Positions 51,776 through 60,329 of a DNA stretch of 60,456 nucleotides are shown here, one piece after another; the first letter of the stretch is position 1, and every line of letters starts with the position of its first letter. A model generated the notes under the pieces. It worked only from the letters and a program-made list of their open reading frames with translations. It had not been told where the DNA came from and did not search any database. This stretch comes from Streptomyces caelestis (GTDB lineage Bacteria; Actinomycetota; Actinomycetes; Streptomycetales; Streptomycetaceae), in assembly GCF_001279005.1 (NCBI RefSeq), contig NZ_LGCN01000062.1:1-60456 (forward strand). Direction: 5' to 3'. A program made the position numbers and the translations under genes.

Positions 51776-53691
51776 GGGAACGGGTGGGGGTCGTAGGGGA
51801 TCGCCCGGTGCTCCTGGTCCGTGCCGCGCAGGGCGGCTTGGAGCCGGGGCAGTCCGTCCAGGCGCTGCTGGGCGTGGCCGAAGCACATGGGCAGGATGCC
51901 GGGGACGACCGCGCGGGTGACCGCGATGCCGGCGTCCGCGTGCTCCCGGGTGGTCTGGTCGACGACGACGATGCGCTCCAGGCCCGCGTCGGCGAACAGG
52001 GAGACGACGTACTCCAGCGTGCCGCGCACGTCGCCGGCCGCGGCCCGTTCGAGCCGGCCGGGCCAGTCGGGGAAGGCCTCCTCCAGGGTGACGGCCGGGC
52101 CGCCGAGCCCCGCCAGGGCGCGGTCGCGGGTCTCGGGGATCGAGGAGAACCGCACGTGGTCCTCCAGTTCCTCCACCAGCCACGGATCCTCGGCCATCCG
52201 CTCGGCCTGCTCGCGGGTCCAGTCGACCGGGTTGGTGACCAGCTGGGCCACCTCGCGCAGCGCGCCCCGGATCGCCGCCTCGGGGTCCGCCCCCGAACCG
52301 GCGGAGGAGAAGGTGGCGGGGAACGGGTTCTTCTCGTTGACGGCGATGACCCACACCACCGGCAGGCCGATGTCACGGGTGGCGACCAGCAGGTGGACGT
52401 CGAACCCGCGCGCCCGGATCAGCTCGACCATGGCCCGGCTGGTCGGATCGGTGAGGGAGGCGACCGGGACGTGGGGGAGCGGCGCGGCCCGGTACCAGGA
52501 CGTCAGGAACGCGTCCCGTTCGGCCAGTTCGAACAGCGAGTGCAGGGCGGCCTCTTCGTAGTTGGCGCCGACCGCGCAGCCGCTGGAGCAGTCGAAGAAG
52601 TAGTGCCGCCGGTTCGCGGCGCCGGCCACGCGGGCCGCCCTGCGGTCCCGGCGGAACGCGTACTCGTACTGGTAGAAGGCGTGGTCGGCCGGGACCAGCA
52701 GGGGGCGGCCATCGGCGAGGTCGTGTCCCCAGGCCCAGTCCATCGGAGTGTCGGCCGTGAACGGCGTCGCCCTGCTGGTCGGGTGGGCGAGCTGCTCGGC
52801 GGTGTAGCGGCCGAGGGTGTCCGGGTCGACCGCGTGGCCGGCGACCTCGCGGTAGGAGCGCCGGGTCACCAGGGGGATGTCGTAGGGGTACCCGGCGAGC
52901 CGTTCGTAGGCCTCCAGGACGGCGACCGGTTCGGTCTCGGCGAACGTACGGGCCCGGCCGTGGCCCATCGCCGGGGCGTCGGCGACGACGGCCATGCTCA
53001 TCGCGAACGGGGCGTGGGACTCGCGCAGGATCGCCCGGACCGGTCCGAAGCGGTCGTCGACCAGGCGGTCGCGCAGGAAGCCGGGCTCGACGAGCCGGCT
53101 CGCCGCGGTGCGGGTGGCGTCACCGGGGACGGCCGGGCGGGAGCGGAGGGCGCGGGGCGCCGGGGCTCCGGTGCTGACCAGGTCCTCGGGGGCGGGGCCG
53201 CACACCGGGCAGTGGAAGCTGCGTGCGATGCGGTGGCGGCGGGTGCCGCGCACGGTCACCGAGTAGGCCTCGCCGGGTGCGAGGGGACGGTCCGCCAGGT
53301 GGGCCAGGCCGGTGCGCAGGAGTTCGGGCAGCAGGGGCGCGGGGGCGGCGGGGACCCGCGTGGCCCGGGTGAGGTCGCCGACGAGCGGGTGGTCGAGGAC
53401 GGTGCGTTCGCGCACCTCGGCGCAGGCGGCGCAGCCGGACGAGGTGCCCGGCGCCCACAGCGGGCCGACCATCGCCTCGTCGTCGTACAGGCGGACGGAG
53501 AGGTGAGGGCCGTGCGCCGCGTCGATGGGGCCGCGTTCCCAGGCGAGGTCCCAGCCGAGGTTGACGGAGACGGTCGCCCCGGTGGCGCGGGCCAGTCCGG
53601 CGAAGGCGGGCAGCCAGTCGTCGTGCGCCGCCGCGGGCAGCGCGGGGCCCGCCTGGACCGGGTTCTCGGTGATCGGGTCAGTGGTCGGCAT
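51772..53691 (-). CDS. YcaO cyclodehydratase of the thiopeptide cluster
   Basis: A 639-aa ATP-dependent azoline-forming cyclodehydratase (TbtG-like). The N-terminal roughly 180 residues are the E1-like remnant domain with a four-cysteine zinc site C87/C90 and C161/C164 (CAAC, CPVC). The YcaO domain follows from about 205 with DCSSGCAVGANYEEAALHSLFELAERDAF, EAAIRGALREVAQLVTN and, at the C terminus, AIPYDPHPFP: the Pro-rich end that YcaO azoline enzymes insert in the active site. It should convert Cys/Ser/Thr in the precursor core to thiazolines/oxazolines together with the Ocin-ThiF protein encoded just upstream, with which its start overlaps by 14 nt. Confidence 0.93.
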   Translation of the reverse strand: MPTTDPITENPVQAGPALPAAAHDDWLPAFAGLARATGATVSVNLGWDLAWERGPIDAAHGPHLSVRLYDDEAMVGPLWAPGTSSGCAACAEVRERTVLDHPLVGDLTRATRVPAAPAPLLPELLRTGLAHLADRPLAPGEAYSVTVRGTRRHRIARSFHCPVCGPAPEDLVSTGAPAPRALRSRPAVPGDATRTAASRLVEPGFLRDRLVDDRFGPVRAILRESHAPFAMSMAVVADAPAMGHGRARTFAETEPVAVLEAYERLAGYPYDIPLVTRRSYREVAGHAVDPDTLGRYTAEQLAHPTSRATPFTADTPMDWAWGHDLADGRPLLVPADHAFYQYEYAFRRDRRAARVAGAANRRHYFFDCSSGCAVGANYEEAALHSLFELAERDAFLTSWYRAAPLPHVPVASLTDPTSRAMVELIRARGFDVHLLVATRDIGLPVVWVIAVNEKNPFPATFSSAGSGADPEAAIRGALREVAQLVTNPVDWTREQAERMAEDPWLVEELEDHVRFSSIPETRDRALAGLGGPAVTLEEAFPDWPGRLERAAAGDVRGTLEYVVSLFADAGLERIVVVDQTTREHADAGIAVTRAVVPGILPMCFGHAQQRLDGLPRLQAALRGTDQEHRAIPYDPHPFP

Positions 53692-55606
53692 CGGTGGGCT
53701 CCTGGGCCGTCCGGGCGGTCACCGGGCCGTGCCAGAAGGGGAGTCCGCCGAGCACGGGGTCCGTGCGGCGGGCCTGTCCCCGGATCGTGGCGAGCGCGGT
53801 GAGCTGCCTCCTCAGTGCGGTGCGGGTGGTGTCGTCGGCGGTGAGCAGGGCGTCGGTGGACAGGGCGGCGACGGTGCCGTCGGCCTGGACGGCGGCGAGC
53901 GCCGTGCACAGCGCGGCGTACGTCGCGTCGACGGCCGTGGGTCCCCAGCCGGCGCCGAGCGGCCGGCCGTCGGCGGTGACCTCGGCCAGCGGCCAGTCGA
54001 CTCCGGCGGGCCGGGCCAGGGTGAGCACGGGGACGGCCGGCCCGAGCCGCGCGCGCAGGGCGGCGAGGATGCGCTCGCCCTCGGCGTGCAGCGGGGGAGC
54101 GGTGTCGGTGAGCCGCTCGAACCGGTCCCGGCGTTCGGCGAGCCGCCGCAGCGCACCGTCCAGCAGCCAGTGTTCGCGGGTGAGCCCGGCGGCGCCGGCG
54201 GCGCGGTCGCGCAGGGCGGCCAGGGCGGCGGCGACGGTCGCCGTCTCCTGGTGCGTCGCCCAGGCGGTGACGGTGTCCGTGCGGTCCGTGCGGTGCTCCG
54301 CCGCGCGCAGGGCGAGGGGCATCTGCGGCAGGTGCTCGCCCTGCGCGGAGGCGAAGAGTCCGGTCCAGCGGGCGGTGAGGACGGCGGCCTCCTCCAGTGC
54401 GGCCGCCGGTTCGGGGAGGGGTTCGGCGGGGGCGTCGTCGAGCCGGACCACGACCGCTTCGTCCACGGGGCCGCCCGTGACGGTGACGCGGTCGGCGGTG
54501 AGGTCGGGGCCGTGCACGACATGGGCCTCGCCGGGCTCCGCGACACCCGTGAGGGTGTCGGCCAGGAGCTGGGCGGCGAGGGCTCCCGCGAGGGAGTGGG
54601 CGACGGGTCCGGCCGGGGGCTCGACACCCTCGGCGCCGGCCCAGACGCGGGCCCGGTCCCGGAACGCCGTCCAGACGGCGGGCGACGTCCCGACCGGTCC
54701 GACGAGGACCGGACCCGGGCCGAGCAGCACGGGCACGTGGAGCGTCCCGTGCCGCTCGGTCCAGGTCTCGTCGCCGGTGAGGAACTCGACGACGGCACGG
54801 GGCGCACCACCGGACCCCGGGAAGTCCACCGTCGGGTCGCCGACGGGAATCGCCGCCCGGTCCCTGTGCACCGCCGGGTCGCCGACGGGGGTCGTGGTGC
54901 CGGTCCCTTCCGCCGCCGGGCCGCCGGCGGGGGTGTGGATTCCGGGCTTGCGCACCGCCGGGCCGCCGGCGGGGGTCGAGGGTTCGCGCACCGCCGGGCC
55001 GCCGGCGGGATTCGGAACCAGGAGGGAGGGGTCCGCGTACATGGCCGGGTCGCAGACCGGTACGAGGGCCGGGGAAGGCGTGGCCCTCCCGTCGGCCGGG
55101 GTCACCCGGGTCACGCCGGTGCGCAGCAGGCCGCGCCGGGCCGGGGCGGTCGCCGTGTCCGGGCCCCGCAGTTCCACCCGGGCCCGGCGCAGCCGGGCGA
55201 ACGCCGCGTACGGGTCGTCGAGGCGGGCGGTCAGACGGGCCAGGGCGTCGGCGTGGCGGGCGCGCACCTCGGCCGGGGGCTCCGGCTCGGTGAACGCGGC
55301 CGGGTCGAGCAGCAGGCCGTTCTCCCGCAGCCGGGCGACGAGGTGCCGCACGGCCGGACGGGCACGCTCCGTGCCGAACTCGGCGACCAGGGCGTCCTCC
55401 GTCGTCCCGGCCTCCAGCAGCGGTACGCAGCCGTCCGCCACCGCGTACATGAGTTCCGAGCCGCGCAGCACGAACTGCCCGCGCGTGCCGCTGAAGTACA
55501 CGCCCCCGGGCACCGGCGCGTAGTGCAGCCCGGGCCGGGCCCGCAGCGGGGCGTCCGTCCCCGGAGCCGTCGTGGCCGGGGCCCTGTCCAGATCGGTCAC
55601 CGTCAC
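53678..55606 (-). CDS. Ocin-ThiF-like leader-binding partner with internal tandem repeats
   Basis: A 642-aa F-type protein (TbtF-like) that presents the leader peptide to YcaO. The N-terminal winged-helix RRE is visible at about 20-110 (RPGLHYAPVPGGVYFSGTRGQFVLRGSELMYAVADGCVPLLEAGTTEDALVAEFG), the pattern of RiPP recognition elements. The rest is a ThiF-like scaffold without adenylation motifs. Residues about 198-262 are an unusual insertion of five 12-14-residue repeats (PAGGPAV or PVGDPAV). GTG 55606 is the start, with GGAAGGAG 7 nt upstream and a GTGA overlap with the LanB stop. Assignment as Ocin-ThiF rests on position, RRE and size. Confidence 0.82.
   Translation of the reverse strand: MTVTDLDRAPATTAPGTDAPLRARPGLHYAPVPGGVYFSGTRGQFVLRGSELMYAVADGCVPLLEAGTTEDALVAEFGTERARPAVRHLVARLRENGLLLDPAAFTEPEPPAEVRARHADALARLTARLDDPYAAFARLRRARVELRGPDTATAPARRGLLRTGVTRVTPADGRATPSPALVPVCDPAMYADPSLLVPNPAGGPAVREPSTPAGGPAVRKPGIHTPAGGPAAEGTGTTTPVGDPAVHRDRAAIPVGDPTVDFPGSGGAPRAVVEFLTGDETWTERHGTLHVPVLLGPGPVLVGPVGTSPAVWTAFRDRARVWAGAEGVEPPAGPVAHSLAGALAAQLLADTLTGVAEPGEAHVVHGPDLTADRVTVTGGPVDEAVVVRLDDAPAEPLPEPAAALEEAAVLTARWTGLFASAQGEHLPQMPLALRAAEHRTDRTDTVTAWATHQETATVAAALAALRDRAAGAAGLTREHWLLDGALRRLAERRDRFERLTDTAPPLHAEGERILAALRARLGPAVPVLTLARPAGVDWPLAEVTADGRPLGAGWGPTAVDATYAALCTALAAVQADGTVAALSTDALLTADDTTRTALRRQLTALATIRGQARRTDPVLGGLPFWHGPVTARTAQEPTDADH
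54827..55010 (-). repeat. 42-bp tandem repeat inside the Ocin-ThiF-like gene
   Basis: Five copies of a unit beginning CACCGCCGGG(C/T)CGCCG(G/A)CGGG start at 54827, 54869, 54911, 54953 and 54989. The spacing is 42, 42, 42 and 36 bp, all multiples of three, so the protein gains 14- or 12-residue repeats. It looks like recent slippage expansion in frame. Confidence 0.9.
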
Positions 55607-58212
55607 GACCGAGCTCCTTCCGCTTCCGTGTGGTTGGCCGGGTCGTACACGAACCGTCCGCCGGCCGTGCGCCCGACCTCGAGCACCCATTCCGTCGCGT
55701 GCGTGCCGTCGGTGACGCCGGGCAGCGCTTCCTCCAGGTAGCTCGCGCCCTCCCCGCGGCGCTCCAGCATCCGCGGCAGGACCCGCACCGCGAGGGCGCT
55801 CGACAGGTCGACGTACTGCGGTTTCTGCTGGAGGCGCTTGGACTGGACGTCCGGGGCGCCGACCGACAGCGGGCCCTCGTCCTCGGGCGCCGCCTTGATG
55901 ACGACCTCCTCGGGGACCCCGTGCCGGGCCCGCCACGCCGTCAGCGCGAGGAGCCGCTCGTGCTCGTCGGGGCCGGCGGCGACCGCCGCGTCCAGCTCGG
56001 CCCCGCCGTACCAGCGGCGGCGGCCGATGAGGACGTCGCCGACCGCCATGCGCGGTGCGGTGCGGGTGCGCTCGCCGTCCCACGGGGTGGCCGCGTGCCA
56101 GGAGTTGGGCAGGCTGTTGAAGAGCCGGCCGCTGATCGCCAGCCCGGAGGCCACCGACAGCGGGGGCGGGAACAGGCCGGGATGGCCCGTGCCGAGCGGC
56201 AGCACCCGCAGGGGCGCGCCGTCCGCGTCCTCGACCCGCAGCGAGTCCGTCTCCGGGTCGTGGGCCAGCCGCAGCGTGAACCAGTCCTCCGGGGTGAGAC
56301 CGCCCGGCAGCACCGGCGCGTGCGCGTTGACGTTGAGGCGGTGCAGGCCGAGGTCCTCGGTGACCCGGGCGCCGTCGTGGCCGTAGAAGCGCCGCAGGTG
56401 GGCGGCGAGCCGGGGCAGCGCCCGGCCGCCCTGGCGGCGGTCGGCCTCCAGGAACCGCGCGTACAGCATGCCGTGGCCCGGCAGGCCGTCGTTGAGGACG
56501 AGCTTGCCGCCGGCCTGCTGGAGCAGCACGCCGTAGATCAGCGGGTCCCGGCGGAAGCGGTCGGGCAGCGACCGGGTCAGCCCGGCGACGTCCGCCGCGC
56601 TGAGGGCCAGGGTGTCCTCGCCGGCCCGGGCGGTCTTGGTGAGGAGCGCGTGCACCTCCTCGGACAGCTCGCGGCGCAGCAGGTACATGCGCTCCAGCGA
56701 GCCGTCCGCCGGGCCGATGCCGGTCAGCGCGGCCGGCTCGCCCGAGCCCTGCGGTCCGTACACGGCGGCCATCGCGGCGGCCCGCCGGGAGACCTCCCCG
56801 ACGACGAACGGCGCGTGCTCGGCCAGCGGAACGTTGGCCCCGGCCCCGAACCGCTCCGTGAACGCGGCGGTCATCAGGACCCGTACGTCGTGCAGCCAGT
56901 CGAAGACCGACAGCAGTTCCACGGCGGGCCCGAGGTCGGTCAGCGGGGCGTGCCAGTCGGAGGTGGCCACCTTCAGCGGCGGCATGACGTAGTCCTCCTC
57001 GACCGTGATGTGCGCCGGGCGGCCCGCGGCCTGGCTGAACCGGCCGAGGTCCCCGCGCAGTCCGGCCAGGACCGCGCCCCGCTCCCCGGCGGGCGCCTCG
57101 GCGACCCGGGGCAGTCCGGCACGGACCCGGTCGGCGAGCTCCCCGGCGGGGGTGTCCCGCGCCGCCGGGAGCAGCTCGTCGTAGTCGGCGGCCCCCGCGC
57201 GCTCCTCCGGCTGGCCGAAGGTGCACAGCACGCCCTGCTGGAGCGCCTGCCGCACGCGCCGGTCGGCGTCCCCTTCGGAGCAGCCGGCCCGCGTGGCGAC
57301 GTGCGCGACCACGGCCGGGAAGCGGCGCGGTCCCATGGACAGCGCGTCGAGCAGGTCGGCGACGGGCCCGTCGAGCGGCAGTGCGAGCCGGTGCATGCCC
57401 TGCTCGGAGAACTTCAGGAAGAACAGCTTGCCGCTCTCCGGGTCGGGCGCCGAGGTGGGCGGCAGGCCGATCCACAGGTCCGTCGGGTCCGCCCCGTCGG
57501 CGGTGGGCAGGCCGCCGAGCACGTAGTGCAGCATCACCCGGTCCAGGCCCGGTACGGCCAGCGCGCCGGTGAAGGACACGTCGCCGGGGCGGACGGCCTC
57601 CGGGTCGCCGGCGGGGGCGGGTTCGGCGATGCCCACCGCGGTGAACCGGGAGAGCGGGCTGGTGCGCACCATGGACCGGGTGACGTACTGGATCAGTCCG
57701 CGTTCCGACTTGCGGGTGCGGGCGTTGACCTTGCCGGGCCCCTCGACCGCCGTGCGGTAGCGCTCGGCCTCCTGGTGCACCTCGGGGGCGACGAGGGCGA
57801 GCGAGCGCAGCAGGTCGTCGTCGCCGAGCAGGCCGGCGAGGACGGTCCGTTCGCGGTCGGCGGCGGCCGGGTAGTCCTCGGTGATCGTGGTGCGCAGCCG
57901 GTCCCGTTCGGCCTGGACGGCCAGCCAGCGCGCCACCGACGGGATCTCCGCCACGCGGTCCGCGGGGGCCTTGCGGGGTGCGCGGCCGTTGTGGATCGCC
58001 CGGCGCAGCGCGATCAGCTCGCGGCGCTCGGCGTCCGACTCCACGGCGCCGATCCGCTCGTACAGCTCCTGCGAGCAGGCCTCGGCGGCCTCGGCCAGTT
58101 CGGCCTCGGCGGCGGCGAGGCCGGTGAGCAGCCGGCGCAGCTCCGGGTCGGCGAGGCGGGCCCTGCGCAGCGGGTTGACGCGCAGGAACCACTGGGGTTC
58201 GGGACTGGTCAT
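55603..58212 (-). CDS. Split LanB glutamyl-tRNA-dependent dehydratase (glutamylation domain)
   Basis: An 869-aa protein with only the Lant_dehydr_N glutamylation domain (TbtB-like). This domain transfers glutamate from Glu-tRNA to Ser/Thr side chains of the precursor before elimination to dehydroalanine/dehydrobutyrine. Motifs include FLRVNPLRRARLADPELRRLL, RGLIQYVTRSMVRTSPLSRFTAVGIAEP, LPLLKVATSDWHAPLTDLG-like strand pairs, FNSLPNSWHAATPWDGERTRTAPRMAVGDVLIGRRRW and a C-terminal GTHATEWVLEVG. The SpaB_C elimination domain is missing and is supplied by separate genes, as in thiopeptide clusters and unlike lanthipeptide LanB. The ATG overlaps the upstream gene's stop (ATGA) and its stop overlaps the next start (GTGA). 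Confidence 0.92.
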   Translation of the reverse strand: MTSPEPQWFLRVNPLRRARLADPELRRLLTGLAAAEAELAEAAEACSQELYERIGAVESDAERRELIALRRAIHNGRAPRKAPADRVAEIPSVARWLAVQAERDRLRTTITEDYPAAADRERTVLAGLLGDDDLLRSLALVAPEVHQEAERYRTAVEGPGKVNARTRKSERGLIQYVTRSMVRTSPLSRFTAVGIAEPAPAGDPEAVRPGDVSFTGALAVPGLDRVMLHYVLGGLPTADGADPTDLWIGLPPTSAPDPESGKLFFLKFSEQGMHRLALPLDGPVADLLDALSMGPRRFPAVVAHVATRAGCSEGDADRRVRQALQQGVLCTFGQPEERAGAADYDELLPAARDTPAGELADRVRAGLPRVAEAPAGERGAVLAGLRGDLGRFSQAAGRPAHITVEEDYVMPPLKVATSDWHAPLTDLGPAVELLSVFDWLHDVRVLMTAAFTERFGAGANVPLAEHAPFVVGEVSRRAAAMAAVYGPQGSGEPAALTGIGPADGSLERMYLLRRELSEEVHALLTKTARAGEDTLALSAADVAGLTRSLPDRFRRDPLIYGVLLQQAGGKLVLNDGLPGHGMLYARFLEADRRQGGRALPRLAAHLRRFYGHDGARVTEDLGLHRLNVNAHAPVLPGGLTPEDWFTLRLAHDPETDSLRVEDADGAPLRVLPLGTGHPGLFPPPLSVASGLAISGRLFNSLPNSWHAATPWDGERTRTAPRMAVGDVLIGRRRWYGGAELDAAVAAGPDEHERLLALTAWRARHGVPEEVVIKAAPEDEGPLSVGAPDVQSKRLQQKPQYVDLSSALAVRVLPRMLERRGEGASYLEEALPGVTDGTHATEWVLEVGRTAGGRFVYDPANHTEAEGARS

Positions 58213-59366
58213 CGCGGGGCTCCCGTCGGCTCCGTGGTGCGGGCGGCGCGCGGGCGCTCCAGACGCTCGCGCCAGCTGCTGCCGAGCACGGCGTCGACCG
58301 TCTCGGCGATCGCGAAGCACATGTAGTAGCGCTGCATCGGCGACACGGTGAGCAGCGGCAGCTGCTGGTAGAAGAGGTTGGTCAGCAGGCGGAACGCGGC
58401 GAAGAACGGCGAGGGCGTGCTGATCGCCCCGGACCCGTGCACGGTGCGGTGGAAGTCGGTGTCCGGCTGCTCTCCGCGCGGGACCGTGGTCACGGCTCCG
58501 GGCGGGCCCATCCGCCCCCGGTCGACACCGTCGGTCACGGAGTCGAGCAGGCCGGCGGTGAGGGCGCCCGAGGCGACCGCGCTGTCCAGCACCCCGGCGC
58601 CGTAGGCGAACGCCGTGCGCCACCGGGCGGCCGCGGGCGACACCGCACCGCTCAGCCGCTGTTCGACCACCGCGCGGAGCAGCGGCGCCTCCTTGGCGAG
58701 CCGTTCCTGGAAGACGGGCCGCATGTCCTTGCGGGGAGCCGCCCAGGCGAGGAACGCCTCCGCGTGCGACCGGGGGGAGAACACCCCGTGGCCCGGGCCG
58801 AGGGCGTGGGTGTCGGCGAGCGCGGCGAACGCCTCGGCGAGCAGGACCGTGCCGCTGCCGGGCTCCTCGGCCAGGCCTTCGACCATCGACAGCACCGGCA
58901 CGGCGAGGGCGCCGTTCACGACGGTGCGCAGCGGATCGAGGCGCGGCTCGCGGGAGCGCAGGGCCGGGTCGCCGGGAGCGACGGGCAGGACCGTGCCGTG
59001 GTCGCGCAGCGGCAGGTACGGGGGCTCCACCGCTTCGAGCCGGCCGAACTCGCGGGCCTGCTCCAGATAGGCCTCCTCGGTCAGCGCCCGTGCCGGGTCG
59101 AGGGGGCCCGCGTCGAGCCGGGCCGCGACCGCCGGCCAGTCGGCGGCGCCGGCGACGGGGGCGAGCAGATCGATGTGGGGTCCGTGCAGCCAGCCGCGGC
59201 GGACCTGGACGCCGGGCACGCCCCCCTCGCTCAGTTCGCGGGCGGCCGGTACGACGTACCGGGCCAGCCAGGCCGGGGTCACCGGCATCCGAGTGTGGAG
59301 TCGCACCCCCGTCAGGTCGGCGGAATCCGGCCTCACGGCAATACGCTCCGGAGCGTCAACCACCAT
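58209..59366 (-). CDS. LanB-C-like protein, probable thiopeptide pyridine synthase
   Basis: A 385-aa distant relative of the LanB elimination domain. RLHTRMPVTPAWLARYVVPAARELSEGGVPGVQVRRGWLHGPHIDLLA keeps the GPHIDLL remnant of the GPHLRLR strand. The C terminus PSPFFAAFRLLTNLFYQQLPLLTVSPMQRYYMCFAIAETVDAVLG is a long amphipathic block. Because the 309-aa gene at the operon's other end fits the elimination enzyme better, this more divergent and longer protein is the candidate [4+2] cycloaddition enzyme (TbtD/LazC-like) that would close the macrocycle through a pyridine. The reverse assignment cannot be excluded. It is the first gene of the maturation operon; Met 59366 is the likely start and its stop overlaps the LanB ATG. 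Confidence 0.7.
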   Translation of the reverse strand: MVVDAPERIAVRPDSADLTGVRLHTRMPVTPAWLARYVVPAARELSEGGVPGVQVRRGWLHGPHIDLLAPVAGAADWPAVAARLDAGPLDPARALTEEAYLEQAREFGRLEAVEPPYLPLRDHGTVLPVAPGDPALRSREPRLDPLRTVVNGALAVPVLSMVEGLAEEPGSGTVLLAEAFAALADTHALGPGHGVFSPRSHAEAFLAWAAPRKDMRPVFQERLAKEAPLLRAVVEQRLSGAVSPAAARWRTAFAYGAGVLDSAVASGALTAGLLDSVTDGVDRGRMGPPGAVTTVPRGEQPDTDFHRTVHGSGAISTPSPFFAAFRLLTNLFYQQLPLLTVSPMQRYYMCFAIAETVDAVLGSSWRERLERPRAARTTEPTGAPR

Positions 59367-59475
59367 GTCCTTCGCACCTTCCGAGACGAACGGGAAATGA
59401 ATTCGGGAATGTGCTCCACATCATTGACGGCCGGAATGCGCGGTGGAAGTGGAGAGAGGGCGGCGGCTTACATAC

Positions 59476-59492
59476 GTCACGGTTCTCGTGAC
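59476..59492. promoter_or_regulatory. Inverted repeat in the divergent thiopeptide promoter region
   Basis: GTCACG-N5-CGTGAC (59476-59492) is a perfect 6-bp inverted repeat about 110 bp upstream of the first maturation gene and 138 bp from the divergent membrane protein gene. Operator-like; the binding protein is unknown. Confidence 0.45.
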
Positions 59493-59543
59493 ACCGTGCG
59501 CCCTTTTCGAGAGGAGTGGGAGGCGCGCTCTTCGCGGCAGAGT

Positions 59544-59564
59544 AACGGAATGATCAATTCCGTT
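59544..59564. promoter_or_regulatory. Second inverted repeat in the divergent thiopeptide promoter region
   Basis: AACGGAAT-N5-ATTCCGTT (59544-59564), an 8-bp perfect inverted repeat, stands out as A/T-rich in a GC-rich region, 66 bp before the membrane protein ATG. Likely a regulator-binding site for the membrane protein gene or for both directions (inference). Confidence 0.5.
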
Positions 59565-59629
59565 TGAGGCGGTCGGGAGACTGACCGAAAAACGTCTGGC
59601 AGCTGAAATGATCGTTGTACTCTCCGCCC

Positions 59630-60226
59630 ATGACGTCTACTCCCCCCACCGCCGGCCCGACCCCGTCCGCCGCGGACGCCGAGTGCCTGGAACTCACCCG
59701 GAAACTGCGGCGCCGAGGAACCCTCGTGCTCTCCCTGTTCGGCCTGCTGTGGGCCTTCGCCGGGGCCTCCGGAACCGGTTCGGCGACGGATGTCGTGCCG
59801 GTGTCCGTGGAGGTGGCGGCCCTCGTGGTCACCGCGGCGGCGATCTACCTGGGGCACCGCAAGGACGCCGCGCCCTCGCCCCGGACGGTGAGCCTCCCGG
59901 AGAACTGGGCGCGCGGGGTGGGCGTCGTCAACGGCATCGAGGTGCTGGCCATCTTCGCCGTCATCGCCGGCTCCAACGCCTCCGGCCGCCCCGAGCTCAT
60001 CCCGGTCGGCATCGCCCTGGTCGTGGGGCTGCACTTCTTCCCGCTCGCGCGCCTGTACGACCAGTGGCAGTACCGGTGGACGGCCGGGCTGATGACCGCC
60101 GTGGCGGTCGTGGGCGTCGTGCTGGTCGTGGCCGGCCTGTCGGACGAGAGCGTGCGGGTCGTGGTCGGCCTGGCCTGCGCGGTGGTGCTCTGGGCCTCCG
60201 CGTACCACCTGGCCGTACGGGGCTGA
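59630..60226 (+). CDS. Hypothetical multi-span membrane protein inside the thiopeptide cluster
   Basis: A 198-aa integral membrane protein with about six hydrophobic segments: LVLSLFGLLWAFAGASG, VEVAALVVTAAAIYLG, VGVVNGIEVLAIFAVIAG, LIPVGIALVVGLHFFPLA, AGLMTAVAVVGVVLVVAGL and VVVGLACAVVLWASAYHL. The GxHFFPLARLYDQWQY loop between spans 4 and 5 resembles small DUF7010-like proteins; no catalytic motif is seen. It is transcribed opposite to the maturation genes and the precursor, from a promoter region with two inverted repeats, and ends at a strong bidirectional terminator. Location suggests an immunity or unrelated resident gene. The start is ATG 59630 (MTSTPPTAG); an earlier in-frame ATG is only five codons upstream. 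Confidence 0.75.
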   Translation: MTSTPPTAGPTPSAADAECLELTRKLRRRGTLVLSLFGLLWAFAGASGTGSATDVVPVSVEVAALVVTAAAIYLGHRKDAAPSPRTVSLPENWARGVGVVNGIEVLAIFAVIAGSNASGRPELIPVGIALVVGLHFFPLARLYDQWQYRWTAGLMTAVAVVGVVLVVAGLSDESVRVVVGLACAVVLWASAYHLAVRG

Positions 60227-60244
60227 CGGACCTTCACCGGAAAC

Positions 60245-60299
60245 GAACGCAAGGATGTGCCGACCGGCCCGGGGCCGGTTGGCGCATCCTTGTGCGTTC
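60245..60299. terminator. Bidirectional terminator, membrane protein and thiopeptide precursor
   Basis: A long hairpin GAACGCAAGGATG...CATCCT(TG)TGCGTTC (60245-60257 with 60285-60299, a 2-nt bulge) has an inner ACCGG/CCGGT extension. It lies between the convergent 3' ends of the membrane protein gene and the precursor gene. Confidence 0.85.
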
Positions 60300-60329
60300 A
60301 CACGGTCGTGCTCAGGCGCTCACGCGCGT

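Noticed and set aside
49296..59366. Reading the cluster as a class I lanthipeptide cluster
   Set aside because: There is no LanC cyclase, LanB is split into glutamylation and separate C-like proteins, and YcaO, Ocin-ThiF and an azoline dehydrogenase are present, which is the thiopeptide/azole pattern.
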